In this document: positions 1-4,424 of the stretch, in pieces
How the letters are laid out: each line of letters starts with the position of its first letter
Numbering within the stretch: the stretch's first letter is position 1
NCBI GenBank assembly: GCA_025057335.1
Contig: JANWXG010000170.1
Location: forward strand, 1 to 5,857
From: a bacterium
GTDB taxonomy: Bacteria > Armatimonadota > HRBIN16
Length of the DNA: 5,857 bases
Direction: 5' to 3'
Notes under the pieces: model-generated
The model's database searches: none
The model's input: only the letters and a program-made list of their open reading frames with translations
What the model was told of the DNA's origin: nothing
Translations under genes and position numbers: made by a program

Positions 1-103
1 AGGGCGGGTCGGCGAACACCATGTCCACCGACCGCTCAGGCAGCTCCGCCATCACCTGCACACAGTCGCCCTGCAGAATCTGATTCACTGGTAGCGGCGT
101 CAT
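1..103 (-). CDS. Site-specific DNA methyltransferase, N-terminal fragment (runs off window)
   Basis: The first 34 codons of a minus-strand gene are visible; the rest lies left of the window. The protein begins MTPLPVNQILQGDC, continues with a VMAELPERSVDMVF segment and reaches ADPP at the edge. The order 'ILQGDC...LPERSVD.VFADPP' is typical of the N-4 cytosine/N-6 adenine methylase family, including CcrM- and HinfI-type enzymes, where the DPPY catalytic loop (motif IV) comes near the N-terminus and the SAM-binding motif comes later. Such enzymes transfer a methyl group from S-adenosylmethionine to an exocyclic amino group of a base. The ATG at 103-101 is preceded by GGAG about 7 nt upstream (ACGGAGAGCCAAG), which supports this start. 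The target base, the recognition site and whether a restriction partner exists cannot be judged. The family call is good; the subtype is not resolvable. Confidence 0.82.
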   Translation of the reverse strand, partial: MTPLPVNQILQGDCVQVMAELPERSVDMVFADPP

Positions 104-168
104 CTTGGCTCTCCGTCACTCTGTGGAGGTTGTTTGGTATGCCCTCGAGCGTTCATAACAGACCGCAC

Positions 169-380
169 TGGAGAGACGCCCTCCCTCGCGTCCATTCACC
201 CAACATTTGGAGGGACGCGCTCTGTCGCGTCCACGCACAGGGTCACGACGGAGCGTGACCCTCCAGAGAACCTGCATCATGGTCACGACGGAGCGTGACC
301 CTCCAGAAGCTATCCACATACGTTTGGAGGGACATGCTCTGTCGCGTCCACATGGGGTCACGGGGGAACGCGCTTCCCCT
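169..380. repeat. Repeat cluster I: five 25-nt hairpin units plus one degenerate unit
   Basis: The units are at 169-193 (forward, degenerate), 208-232 (forward), 241-265 (reverse), 281-305 (reverse) and 325-349 (forward); a poorly matching sixth lies at about 356-380. A forward unit is a TGGAG leader, a 7-nt arm, a 6-nt loop and the complementary 7-nt arm. At 208-232 the arms are GGACGCG and CGCGTCC around CTCTGT. At 241-265 and 281-305 they are GGTCACG and CGTGACC around ACGGAG, followed by CTCCA. The arms pair perfectly in three units; the unit at 325-349 has one mismatch and one G-T pair. Unit starts are 31-44 nt apart. The set resembles REP/MITE-type palindromic repeats. The spacers (8-19 nt) are too short and the orientations too mixed for CRISPR. 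Confidence 0.85.
363..379 (-). terminator. Possible stem-loop 3' of the SASA esterase gene
   Basis: Read on the minus strand, GGGGAA and TTCCCC form a perfect 6-bp stem around a 5-nt loop, beginning about 25 nt after the TAG stop of the esterase. No T-run follows (the next bases are CCGTGACC), so it is not a canonical intrinsic terminator. It could mark an mRNA 3' end or simply be a degenerate repeat unit. The flank CACGGGGGAAC at 359-369 recurs exactly at 4319-4329. Confidence 0.3.
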
Positions 381-403
381 CTGGCAACGACACCTGTATA
401 CGG

Positions 404-1813
404 CTACGTACGCGCTCCTGACGAAATGGACACAGGTCCAAACGCAGGCACAGCCATATCCTCTTCGTCGGTCAAGTTGCAATAGGGGTCGATGCCGAAG
501 CCGTACCACAGGAAGGCGTTTTGCGGACACGGCTCGGTCAGGTGCAGCAGCACGTCGGTGGGCACGGCGGGGTCAACCGCCTCTTTGTAAATCAGACGGT
601 AGGCATGGTGCTGCGCCGTGCGCAGCGAGAAGCCCGACACCCTGCCTGCCGAGACGAGTTTGCCGTTGACGTCAGTGAAACGCACACGGATGCGGGTACG
701 CTCCCCGTTGTCGAACCATGCGCCCTCCAGTTGCGGCCCCCGTTGCAGGTCGGTTCGCCCGAACAGCTCGCGCAACGCCACCTTCGCCAGCCGCCTACCT
801 ATTCGCTTCAGCCCTTGCGTGCCCACGTGGATAAGGTCGTCCAGCTCCAGGTCTACCGCAGGCACGACGGCGCTATGGGGTATCTCGTTCGCCAGAGTGC
901 GCTGGTGCTCGCGAATCTGGCTCCAGGCTGCCTCGCCCTCCAGCGGCATCGCTACCACAAACCGTCCGAGCTGCACGTAGTAGAAGGGCAGCGCAGGGTC
1001 GCCCAGGTCGGCGCGCAGCCGCTCGATGAAGTGGGCGAACCGTTCGGCGAAGAGGGGAGCGTCGTTTGGGTTGGCGTCGCTCTCGCCCTGATACCACAGC
1101 ACGCCTTTCACCCTGCCTCCCACAGCGCGCACGCGGCGGAGCAGGGAGCCGTACAGCGAGCCTCCTCCCAGATGGGCAAGGTTGGGGCTCCATTGCGTCA
1201 TTGAGGTACCGCCGTGCGCGCAGGGGATGAGTCCAATCGGCACACCCGTCGCCTCCACCATCGCTTTCGCGAAGGATAAGCCCAAGCCAGCCCCTTTGGC
1301 GCGCGAGCGATGCCACTCCTCATGCAAATCGCTTCCAACAGGCGGAAACCCCTCGTGATGCACAGGGTCAGGCGAGCAGCAGAGCCAGTGCAACGGCTCC
1401 TGCGCCACCTCCCACTGCTCTGCCATTGAGTAACTGTGAACCAGGGGATGGGGCGTTTCCACATCTATCAGGTCGCCGACGCCCTCCATGTTGGACTGCC
1501 CCGCCAGCACCCACAGGTCGCCTACCAGCACATCTCGCACCTCTGCCACCTGTTCGGGCTGACCGCGCAGGCGGAAGCGCAGCGTGTAGGCGCTCCCTGT
1601 CGTCAGACGCAGAGATGCCTGCCAGCGCCCACCTGTAGCGGTGCCTGCCTCCGTCCAGTCCTGCAGGGGAGTATCCTCCTCCCGTAAGACCTGCACTTCT
1701 ACCACATCAGTGAGCTCTGTAGAGCACCGTCCACTCACGCTGACCGTGGCAGCGCCTTGCTCATCACGTTGAAACACCTGATAGTCGTTTGCGCCCTCCT
1801 CAATTCGCAGCAT
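404..1813 (-). CDS. SASA-family (sialate O-acetylesterase-like) SGNH carbohydrate esterase
   Basis: This 469-residue protein probably hydrolyses O-acetyl esters on carbohydrates. The SASA family includes sialate 9-O-acetylesterases and acetylxylan-type esterases; the actual substrate is unknown. Residues 1-95 look like a beta-rich N-terminal domain. The SGNH nucleophile block follows as WVLAGQSNMEG, with Ser107 inside GQSNM (105-109). Other conserved blocks are PCAHGGTSMTQW (197-208), VLWYQGESDA (238-247) and DDLIHVG (325-331), with Asp326/His329 as likely catalytic partners. The C-terminus YGFGIDPYCNLTDEEDMAVPAF is typical of complete SASA proteins, so the gene is intact. No signal peptide or lipobox is visible, so a cytoplasmic location is predicted, which is less usual for this family. 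The ATG at 1813-1811 follows a purine-rich AGGGGGAAGAG, which supports the start. The gene is isolated by repeat islands on both sides and is probably transcribed alone. Confidence 0.9.
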   Translation of the reverse strand: MLRIEEGANDYQVFQRDEQGAATVSVSGRCSTELTDVVEVQVLREEDTPLQDWTEAGTATGGRWQASLRLTTGSAYTLRFRLRGQPEQVAEVRDVLVGDLWVLAGQSNMEGVGDLIDVETPHPLVHSYSMAEQWEVAQEPLHWLCCSPDPVHHEGFPPVGSDLHEEWHRSRAKGAGLGLSFAKAMVEATGVPIGLIPCAHGGTSMTQWSPNLAHLGGGSLYGSLLRRVRAVGGRVKGVLWYQGESDANPNDAPLFAERFAHFIERLRADLGDPALPFYYVQLGRFVVAMPLEGEAAWSQIREHQRTLANEIPHSAVVPAVDLELDDLIHVGTQGLKRIGRRLAKVALRELFGRTDLQRGPQLEGAWFDNGERTRIRVRFTDVNGKLVSAGRVSGFSLRTAQHHAYRLIYKEAVDPAVPTDVLLHLTEPCPQNAFLWYGFGIDPYCNLTDEEDMAVPAFGPVSISSGART

Positions 1814-1846
1814 CTCTTCCCCCTATTGACTGACACCATGCCTTCT

Positions 1847-2010
1847 GCGCACTCCAGTGCGTTGTATCTAATTCCTTCCTGTCGCAACGTATCTCCTGCC
1901 CTGCCTTCGGAGCTGGCACAGTCGCCCAGACAGGGCGAAGCGGTGCGGGCACGTTTGTAGTGCGCACTTCAGTGCGCCATCCGTGTTAGTAGTCGCGCAC
2001 GTCAGTGCGC
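1847..2010. repeat. Three short GCGCAC-NYCA-GTGCGC hairpins
   Basis: Copies are at 1847-1862 (arms GCGCAC and GTGCGT, loop TCCA), 1962-1977 (arms GCGCAC and GTGCGC, loop TTCA) and 1995-2010 (same arms, loop GTCA). All are in the same orientation with a tetraloop ending in CA, and the last two are preceded by a TAGT-like flank. The first copy lies in the upstream region of the esterase gene, about 35 nt before its start codon, so it may be in the 5' leader of that mRNA. A related hairpin with different arms but the same TTCA loop is at 5755-5770 on the opposite strand. Confidence 0.7.
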
Positions 2011-2013
2011 CCC

Positions 2014-2074
2014 CTGTCATTCTGAGCGAAGCGAAGAATCTCCCAGATGCTTCGCCTTCGGCTCAGCATGACAG
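2014..2074. repeat. 61-bp imperfect inverted repeat (VILSEAKNL-type dispersed repeat)
   Basis: The outer arms are CTGTCAT (2014-2020) and ATGACAG (2068-2074), followed inward by CTGAGC against GCTCAG and then GAAGCGAAG against CTTCGCCTTCG, with small bulges. Translated on the plus strand, the left arm gives VILSEAKNL, a peptide I recognise as a recurrent artefact of dispersed repeats in several unrelated bacterial phyla. The element has no coding capacity and looks like a palindromic MITE or REP-like sequence. It abuts the GCGCAC hairpins on its left and cluster II on its right. Confidence 0.75.
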
Positions 2075-2112
2075 CAAAACGCCTCCCCTTTGCCTTCCCG
2101 CTCAACGCCTGC

Positions 2113-2284
2113 GGATGCGACAGAGCGCATCCCTCCAGGCAGTTTCTGGAGGGTCGCGCTCCGTCGCGACCGCACGACCAAATCTGGAGGGTCGCGCTCT
2201 GTCGCGACCGCGCAAAACCGACGGCTCAGCAGAAGCCTCGCCCTCCAAATTGAAGTCTTTGGAGGGCGAACCTCCCAGCGAGCC
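2113..2284. repeat. Repeat cluster II: five regularly spaced 25-nt hairpin-type units
   Basis: The units are at 2113-2137 (reverse), 2147-2171 (forward), 2185-2209 (forward), 2223-2247 (reverse) and 2260-2284 (forward), with starts 34, 38, 38 and 37 nt apart. The first three share the architecture of cluster I: arms GGATGCG/CGCATCC, then GGTCGCG/CGCGACC twice, all perfectly paired, around loops of the CTCYGT/ACRGAG type. The last two keep the TGGAGGGCG leader (or its complement) and a GAGCC-like end but have different interiors and only weak pairing; they form a second subfamily and face each other. The cluster lies between genes, not inside one. Confidence 0.85.
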
Positions 2285-2376
2285 GAATCGAGAACCATCA
2301 TCTAGAGCACAGCTCAGCCGTTGTAACGAACCGTGCTGGATAGGGCGTTGGGTTGACGTGCTGATAGCGCGGGAAG

Positions 2377-2424
2377 AGGGCGCTCCCCTCCGAAGCACCT
2401 GTGGACGTCGGATAGAGGCGCCCT
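2377..2424 (-). terminator. Candidate nested stem-loop just after the membrane-protein stop codon
   Basis: On the minus strand an outer 7-bp stem pairs AGGGCGC with GCGCCCT (plus-strand positions 2377-2383 and 2418-2424). It encloses an inner 5-bp stem, TCCGA with TCGGA (2389-2393 and 2408-2412). The outer stem directly abuts the TGA at 2427-2425. No T-run follows, so intrinsic termination is not evident. It could protect the 3' end of the arsR-yceI-membrane protein mRNA or assist Rho-dependent termination. Confidence 0.3.
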
Positions 2425-3303
2425 TCAGTATCCGTATGCGGAAGCGGAGGCGACGTAGGCTCGATAGGTGGGGAACATCACGGCTGCCAGCACCACCGCA
2501 GTCAGCAGGGCGCACGCGGCGAGGGTTCCCCACACCGGTCTCTGTCGCCACGCAGGCAGAAGCGCTACCGCTGGCGTTAACGATGCGACGACCAGCGCGC
2601 CGATGCGCCACAACGGCACGGGCACAAACGCCACCGCGTTCACCCAGATAAGCCCAAGCACTCCCGCTGTCCACGCCACGCCTCCAGCGCCGAGCCTTCC
2701 GTCGCGACGCCACCACACCAACGGAACCAGCGCTCCCACAACGGCAGCGACCGCCCCGCTCAATTGCGACAGGGAGGAGCTGTTCGACCAGAGCAACACG
2801 AATCCTCCTCCACCCGCCACCATCGACAGCACCAGGGGCAGCGGCAGTCCTGGCACCCGTTCGGCAAGCCGCTCCTGCAGGCTCCACCAGAGCCACCATC
2901 CCAGCGCCAGCGACAACCACCAGAGGTATGCCGCAGAGCCCTGCCACACACCACCCATCAGCGGGCGCAACACCAGCCAGGAGACCACCGCTACCAGTAT
3001 GGCGCGCCCGATGTCGCGCAGGAGGCGTCGGGAGGCAAGCGTGTGCTCGGCGAAGCCCCACGCGCCTGCCGCAATGGCTACCACAAAAAGCCACTCATTG
3101 GCATCCACGGGCGGGAACCCCAGCGGCAAGCCCAGGATGCGCCAGTGCGCAAAAAGGTAGCCTGCGGCGAGGGCGAGAGGGATGCCCCAGTGCGTGGGCG
3201 CCCCCTCCCTCCGCCAGGCTCGCCAGCTGACTAACAACAGCACGAAAGTGATGGTAGCGGGGAGCACCGCTCCCCAAAATAGCTGCTGTAACAGGAACTG
3301 CAT
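2425..3303 (-). CDS. Polytopic membrane protein of unknown family (about 10 TM segments)
   Basis: I do not recognise this 292-residue protein. It is almost entirely hydrophobic and rich in Trp, Leu, Ala and Val. Probable membrane spans lie near residues 7-27, 39-56, 70-86, 98-114, 121-141, 154-173, 180-198, 206-227, 231-250 and 257-277, with short Arg-rich loops (RAWRREG at 28-34, ASRRLLRD at 90-97, WWRRDGR at 197-203). There is no cleavable signal peptide, no haem-ligand pattern I can defend and no nucleotide-binding motif. A short polar stretch, FPPVDANEW (63-71), is the most motif-like segment. The ATG at 3303-3301 follows GGGAGAAGAGG, which overlaps the 11-nt gap after the yceI-family stop, so the two genes are probably co-transcribed and translationally close. 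It could be an integral partner of the exported YceI-like protein, but its function is open. Confidence 0.8.
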   Translation of the reverse strand: MQFLLQQLFWGAVLPATITFVLLLVSWRAWRREGAPTHWGIPLALAAGYLFAHWRILGLPLGFPPVDANEWLFVVAIAAGAWGFAEHTLASRRLLRDIGRAILVAVVSWLVLRPLMGGVWQGSAAYLWWLSLALGWWLWWSLQERLAERVPGLPLPLVLSMVAGGGGFVLLWSNSSSLSQLSGAVAAVVGALVPLVWWRRDGRLGAGGVAWTAGVLGLIWVNAVAFVPVPLWRIGALVVASLTPAVALLPAWRQRPVWGTLAACALLTAVVLAAVMFPTYRAYVASASAYGY

Positions 3304-3314
3304 CCTCTTCTCCC

Positions 3315-3899
3315 TTACTGCCGAATGGCTTCCACGCTGAGAGTCACCCGTACCTCGTCGCCCAACCCGGGCAGCCCATAGCGGATACCGAACTCGCTAC
3401 GCCGAATAGTGAAAGTGGTCTCAAAGCCGATGATGTCGCGCCCCTGCGCGTTCTTGCCCTTCCCCGTCAGGTTTACGGTCGCTGTCACCGGGCGGGTCAC
3501 GCCGCGCATCGTCAGGTTGCCCTGCACCTGCACCGTGTCGGCGTTGACCCGACGGATGCTGGTGCTGCGGAAGGTAATGGTGGGGAACTGTCGCGCGTTG
3601 AAGAAATCGGGGCTGCGCAGGTGGTTGTCGCGCTGCTCGTTGGCGGTGAAGACGCTGTTGGCGTCCACCTCAATGTTGATGGAGCTGCGTGCTGGATTCG
3701 CCTCGTCAACCACTACCGTGCCTTTGACATCACGGAACATCCCGTACACGAAAGCGGTGTTCATGTGCTTGACGCGGAACACCAGCGAGGTGTGTACAGG
3801 GTCAATCTGGTAGGTTTGCGCCAGAGCGGGCAACGCGCACAGCGTCGCCAGCAAAGCGGTCACTACGGCAACAGGTTTCCATCGAGCGTACATGGTCAT
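3315..3899 (-). CDS. yceI: YceI-family exported polyisoprenoid-binding protein
   Basis: A 194-residue protein of the YceI family: lipocalin-like beta-barrels that bind isoprenoid chains, probably in the periplasm. Residues 1-27 form a signal peptide (MTMYARWK, a hydrophobic core, then ALPALA) with likely cleavage after Ala27; Cys21 is not in a lipobox. The mature part begins QTYQIDPVHTSLVFRVKHM (28-46), the family's opening strand. Further family blocks are NEQRDNHLRSPDFFNARQFP (87-106), GNLTMRGVTRPVT (127-139), IRRSEFGI (165-172) and the closing DEVRVTLSVEAIRQ (181-194). The length is normal and the gene looks intact. The start is slightly ambiguous: AGAGGAGGAGG directly precedes ATG-ACC-ATG, and the second ATG (3893) has the better spacing of about 6 nt. 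It lies 22 nt after the ArsR-family gene and 11 nt before the membrane-protein gene. Its bound lipid could be a quinone or quinone precursor, which is inference. Confidence 0.93.
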   Translation of the reverse strand: MTMYARWKPVAVVTALLATLCALPALAQTYQIDPVHTSLVFRVKHMNTAFVYGMFRDVKGTVVVDEANPARSSINIEVDANSVFTANEQRDNHLRSPDFFNARQFPTITFRSTSIRRVNADTVQVQGNLTMRGVTRPVTATVNLTGKGKNAQGRDIIGFETTFTIRRSEFGIRYGLPGLGDEVRVTLSVEAIRQ

Positions 3900-3921
3900 C
3901 CTCCTCCTCTCACTTGGTTTC

Positions 3922-4248
3922 TTAGCTAGCCTCCTCTGCAGTGGCGTGCGTGGACAGTTGTTCGGCAGCCTCTGGTGCCCGCAAGGAGTTCACCAGCGTC
4001 TGACCGAACTGCTGCACGGTCTCCTGGCGCAGGCGGAAGTAGTGGTGCTGCCCCTGCTTGCGCATCTCCACCAGCTCTGCGTTGACCAGCACGTTGAGAT
4101 GGTGGGAGACGGTCGCCTGAGCGATAGGGAACAGCTCCGCCAGCTGCCCACAGGAGACCTCCCCGCGCGAGGCGATTGCTTTCAGCAACGCATAGCGTGT
4201 CGGGTCAGCAATCGCCTTCGCCACTCGCAACAGCCTCGAGTCGTCCAT
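3922..4248 (-). CDS. ArsR-family winged-helix transcriptional regulator
   Basis: A 108-residue DNA-binding protein, first gene of the run ahead of yceI and the membrane protein. ADPTRYALLKAI (14-25) is the ArsR signature, followed by GEVSCGQLAELF (29-40), the recognition helix AQATVSHHLNVL (43-54) and the wing EMRKQGQHHYFRL (61-73). The C-terminus (90-108) is a short acidic, probably disordered tail. The alpha-3 metal site of classical members (ELCVCDL) reads EVSCGQL here: both metal cysteines are absent and one lone cysteine (Cys33) is shifted. A dithiol redox switch is also impossible, because there is only one Cys. So neither As/Cd/Zn sensing at alpha-3 nor a two-cysteine sulfur sensor fits, and the signal is unknown. 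An in-frame TAG lies immediately before the ATG at 4248-4246, fixing the 5' limit; the ribosome-binding site is weak. Autoregulation and control of the divergent ndh gene are plausible. Confidence 0.9.
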   Translation of the reverse strand: MDDSRLLRVAKAIADPTRYALLKAIASRGEVSCGQLAELFPIAQATVSHHLNVLVNAELVEMRKQGQHHYFRLRQETVQQFGQTLVNSLRAPEAAEQLSTHATAEEAS

Positions 4249-4424
4249 CTACGCCACTCACGGGTTCTGAGATGTTTGTCTATGCTTCTATACATCTATG
4301 CGGAGGCGAAAAGTTCCGCACGGGGGAACTTCTTCCCTTGAGGAAGCGATATATCTAGTGCATCAAAATATGTTTGGTTTTCCGTGCGCCTGTCTTCCTG
4401 TGCCTAGCAAAAAGGAGGTTCCGT
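4249..4424. promoter_or_regulatory. Divergent control region between the ArsR-family gene and ndh
   Basis: These 176 bp must carry the promoters for both directions. I see AT-richer patches at 4272-4299 (with TATACA at 4289-4294) and 4348-4380 (with the palindrome GATATATC at 4348-4355). No -35/-10 pair is good enough to name. A direct repeat, TCTATGC, occurs at 4279-4285 and 4295-4301, 16 bp apart, and is a possible regulator contact. Between the AT patches lies a ladder of four overlapping inverted repeats: TGCGGA/TCCGCA (4299-4304, 4315-4320), AAGTTCC/GGAACTT (4311-4317, 4325-4331), GGGAA/TTCCC (4324-4328, 4333-4337) and CTTCC/GGAAG (4332-4336, 4342-4346). Adjacent pairs cannot all form at once. 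The ArsR-family product is the obvious candidate to bind here. Confidence 0.5.
4411..4418 (+). promoter_or_regulatory. Strong Shine-Dalgarno site that fixes the ndh start
   Basis: AAAGGAGG, within CAAAAAGGAGGTTCCGT, lies 6 nt before the ATG at 4425. The frame is also open from an upstream ATG at 4374, which would add 17 residues. The perfect ribosome-binding site and the immediate FAD-binding strand after 4425 (ERTHVVVLGAGFGG) show that 4425 is the true start. Confidence 0.9.

Larger units (their letters stand above)
104..403. other. Gene-free spacer dominated by repeat cluster I
   Basis: These 300 bp separate the stop of the SASA esterase from the start of the methyltransferase, both on the minus strand. 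I see no credible gene: the open frames here on either strand are built from translated repeat units (peptides such as EGRALSRP or WRVTLRRD) and lack family signatures. The methyltransferase ribosome-binding site is at the left end. A 6-bp GGGGAA/TTCCCC hairpin sits about 25 nt past the esterase stop. The 25-nt hairpin units fill 169-380. Confidence 0.8.
1814..2424. other. 611-bp gene-free repeat island
   Basis: This spacer lies between the stop of the membrane-protein gene and the start of the esterase, both minus strand. I find no supportable coding region: open frames on both strands translate repeat units (for example VILSEAKNL, LEGRALSRP, GGSRSVATA) and have no matching start signals. 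The content in order is: upstream region of the esterase (1814-1960), three small GCGCAC hairpins (1847-2010), a 61-bp inverted repeat (2014-2074), repeat cluster II (2113-2284), about 90 bp without visible structure (2285-2376), and a stem-loop touching the membrane-protein stop (2377-2424). A weak minus-strand promoter guess for the esterase is TTGCGA (1887-1882) with TACAAC (1866-1861), but the 15-nt spacing makes it unconvincing. Confidence 0.75.

Noticed and set aside
169..380. CRISPR array
   Set aside because: Units are palindromic, diverged, in both orientations and separated by only 8-19 nt; there is no constant repeat with uniform unique spacers and no cas gene.
207..485. 92-codon plus-strand open frame in repeat cluster I
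   Set aside because: Made of translated repeat units (EGRALSRPRTGSRRSV) and the antisense end of the esterase; not a gene.
521..1204. 227-codon plus-strand open frame inside the esterase gene
   Set aside because: Antisense shadow of a gene with clear catalytic motifs on the minus strand.
1983..2651. 222-codon plus-strand open frame across the repeat island
   Set aside because: It translates dispersed repeats (VILSEAKNL, GGSRSVATA, LEGRALSRP) and then the antisense of the membrane-protein gene; no family signature.
2102..3094. 330-codon minus-strand open frame
   Set aside because: It is an out-of-frame shadow of the membrane-protein gene that runs on into repeat cluster II; its composition is Arg/Gly/Cys-rich and unlike a real protein, and the frame with clean membrane spans and a ribosome-binding site is preferred.
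4338..4366. Sigma-70 promoter for ndh with TTGAGG as -35
   Set aside because: At the expected 17-18 nt spacing the -10 position reads CATCAA or ATCAAA, too poor to call.
4374..4424. Upstream ATG start for ndh adding 17 residues
   Set aside because: The perfect AAAGGAGG site before 4425 would lie inside the extension, and NDH-2 proteins normally begin right at the FAD-binding strand.
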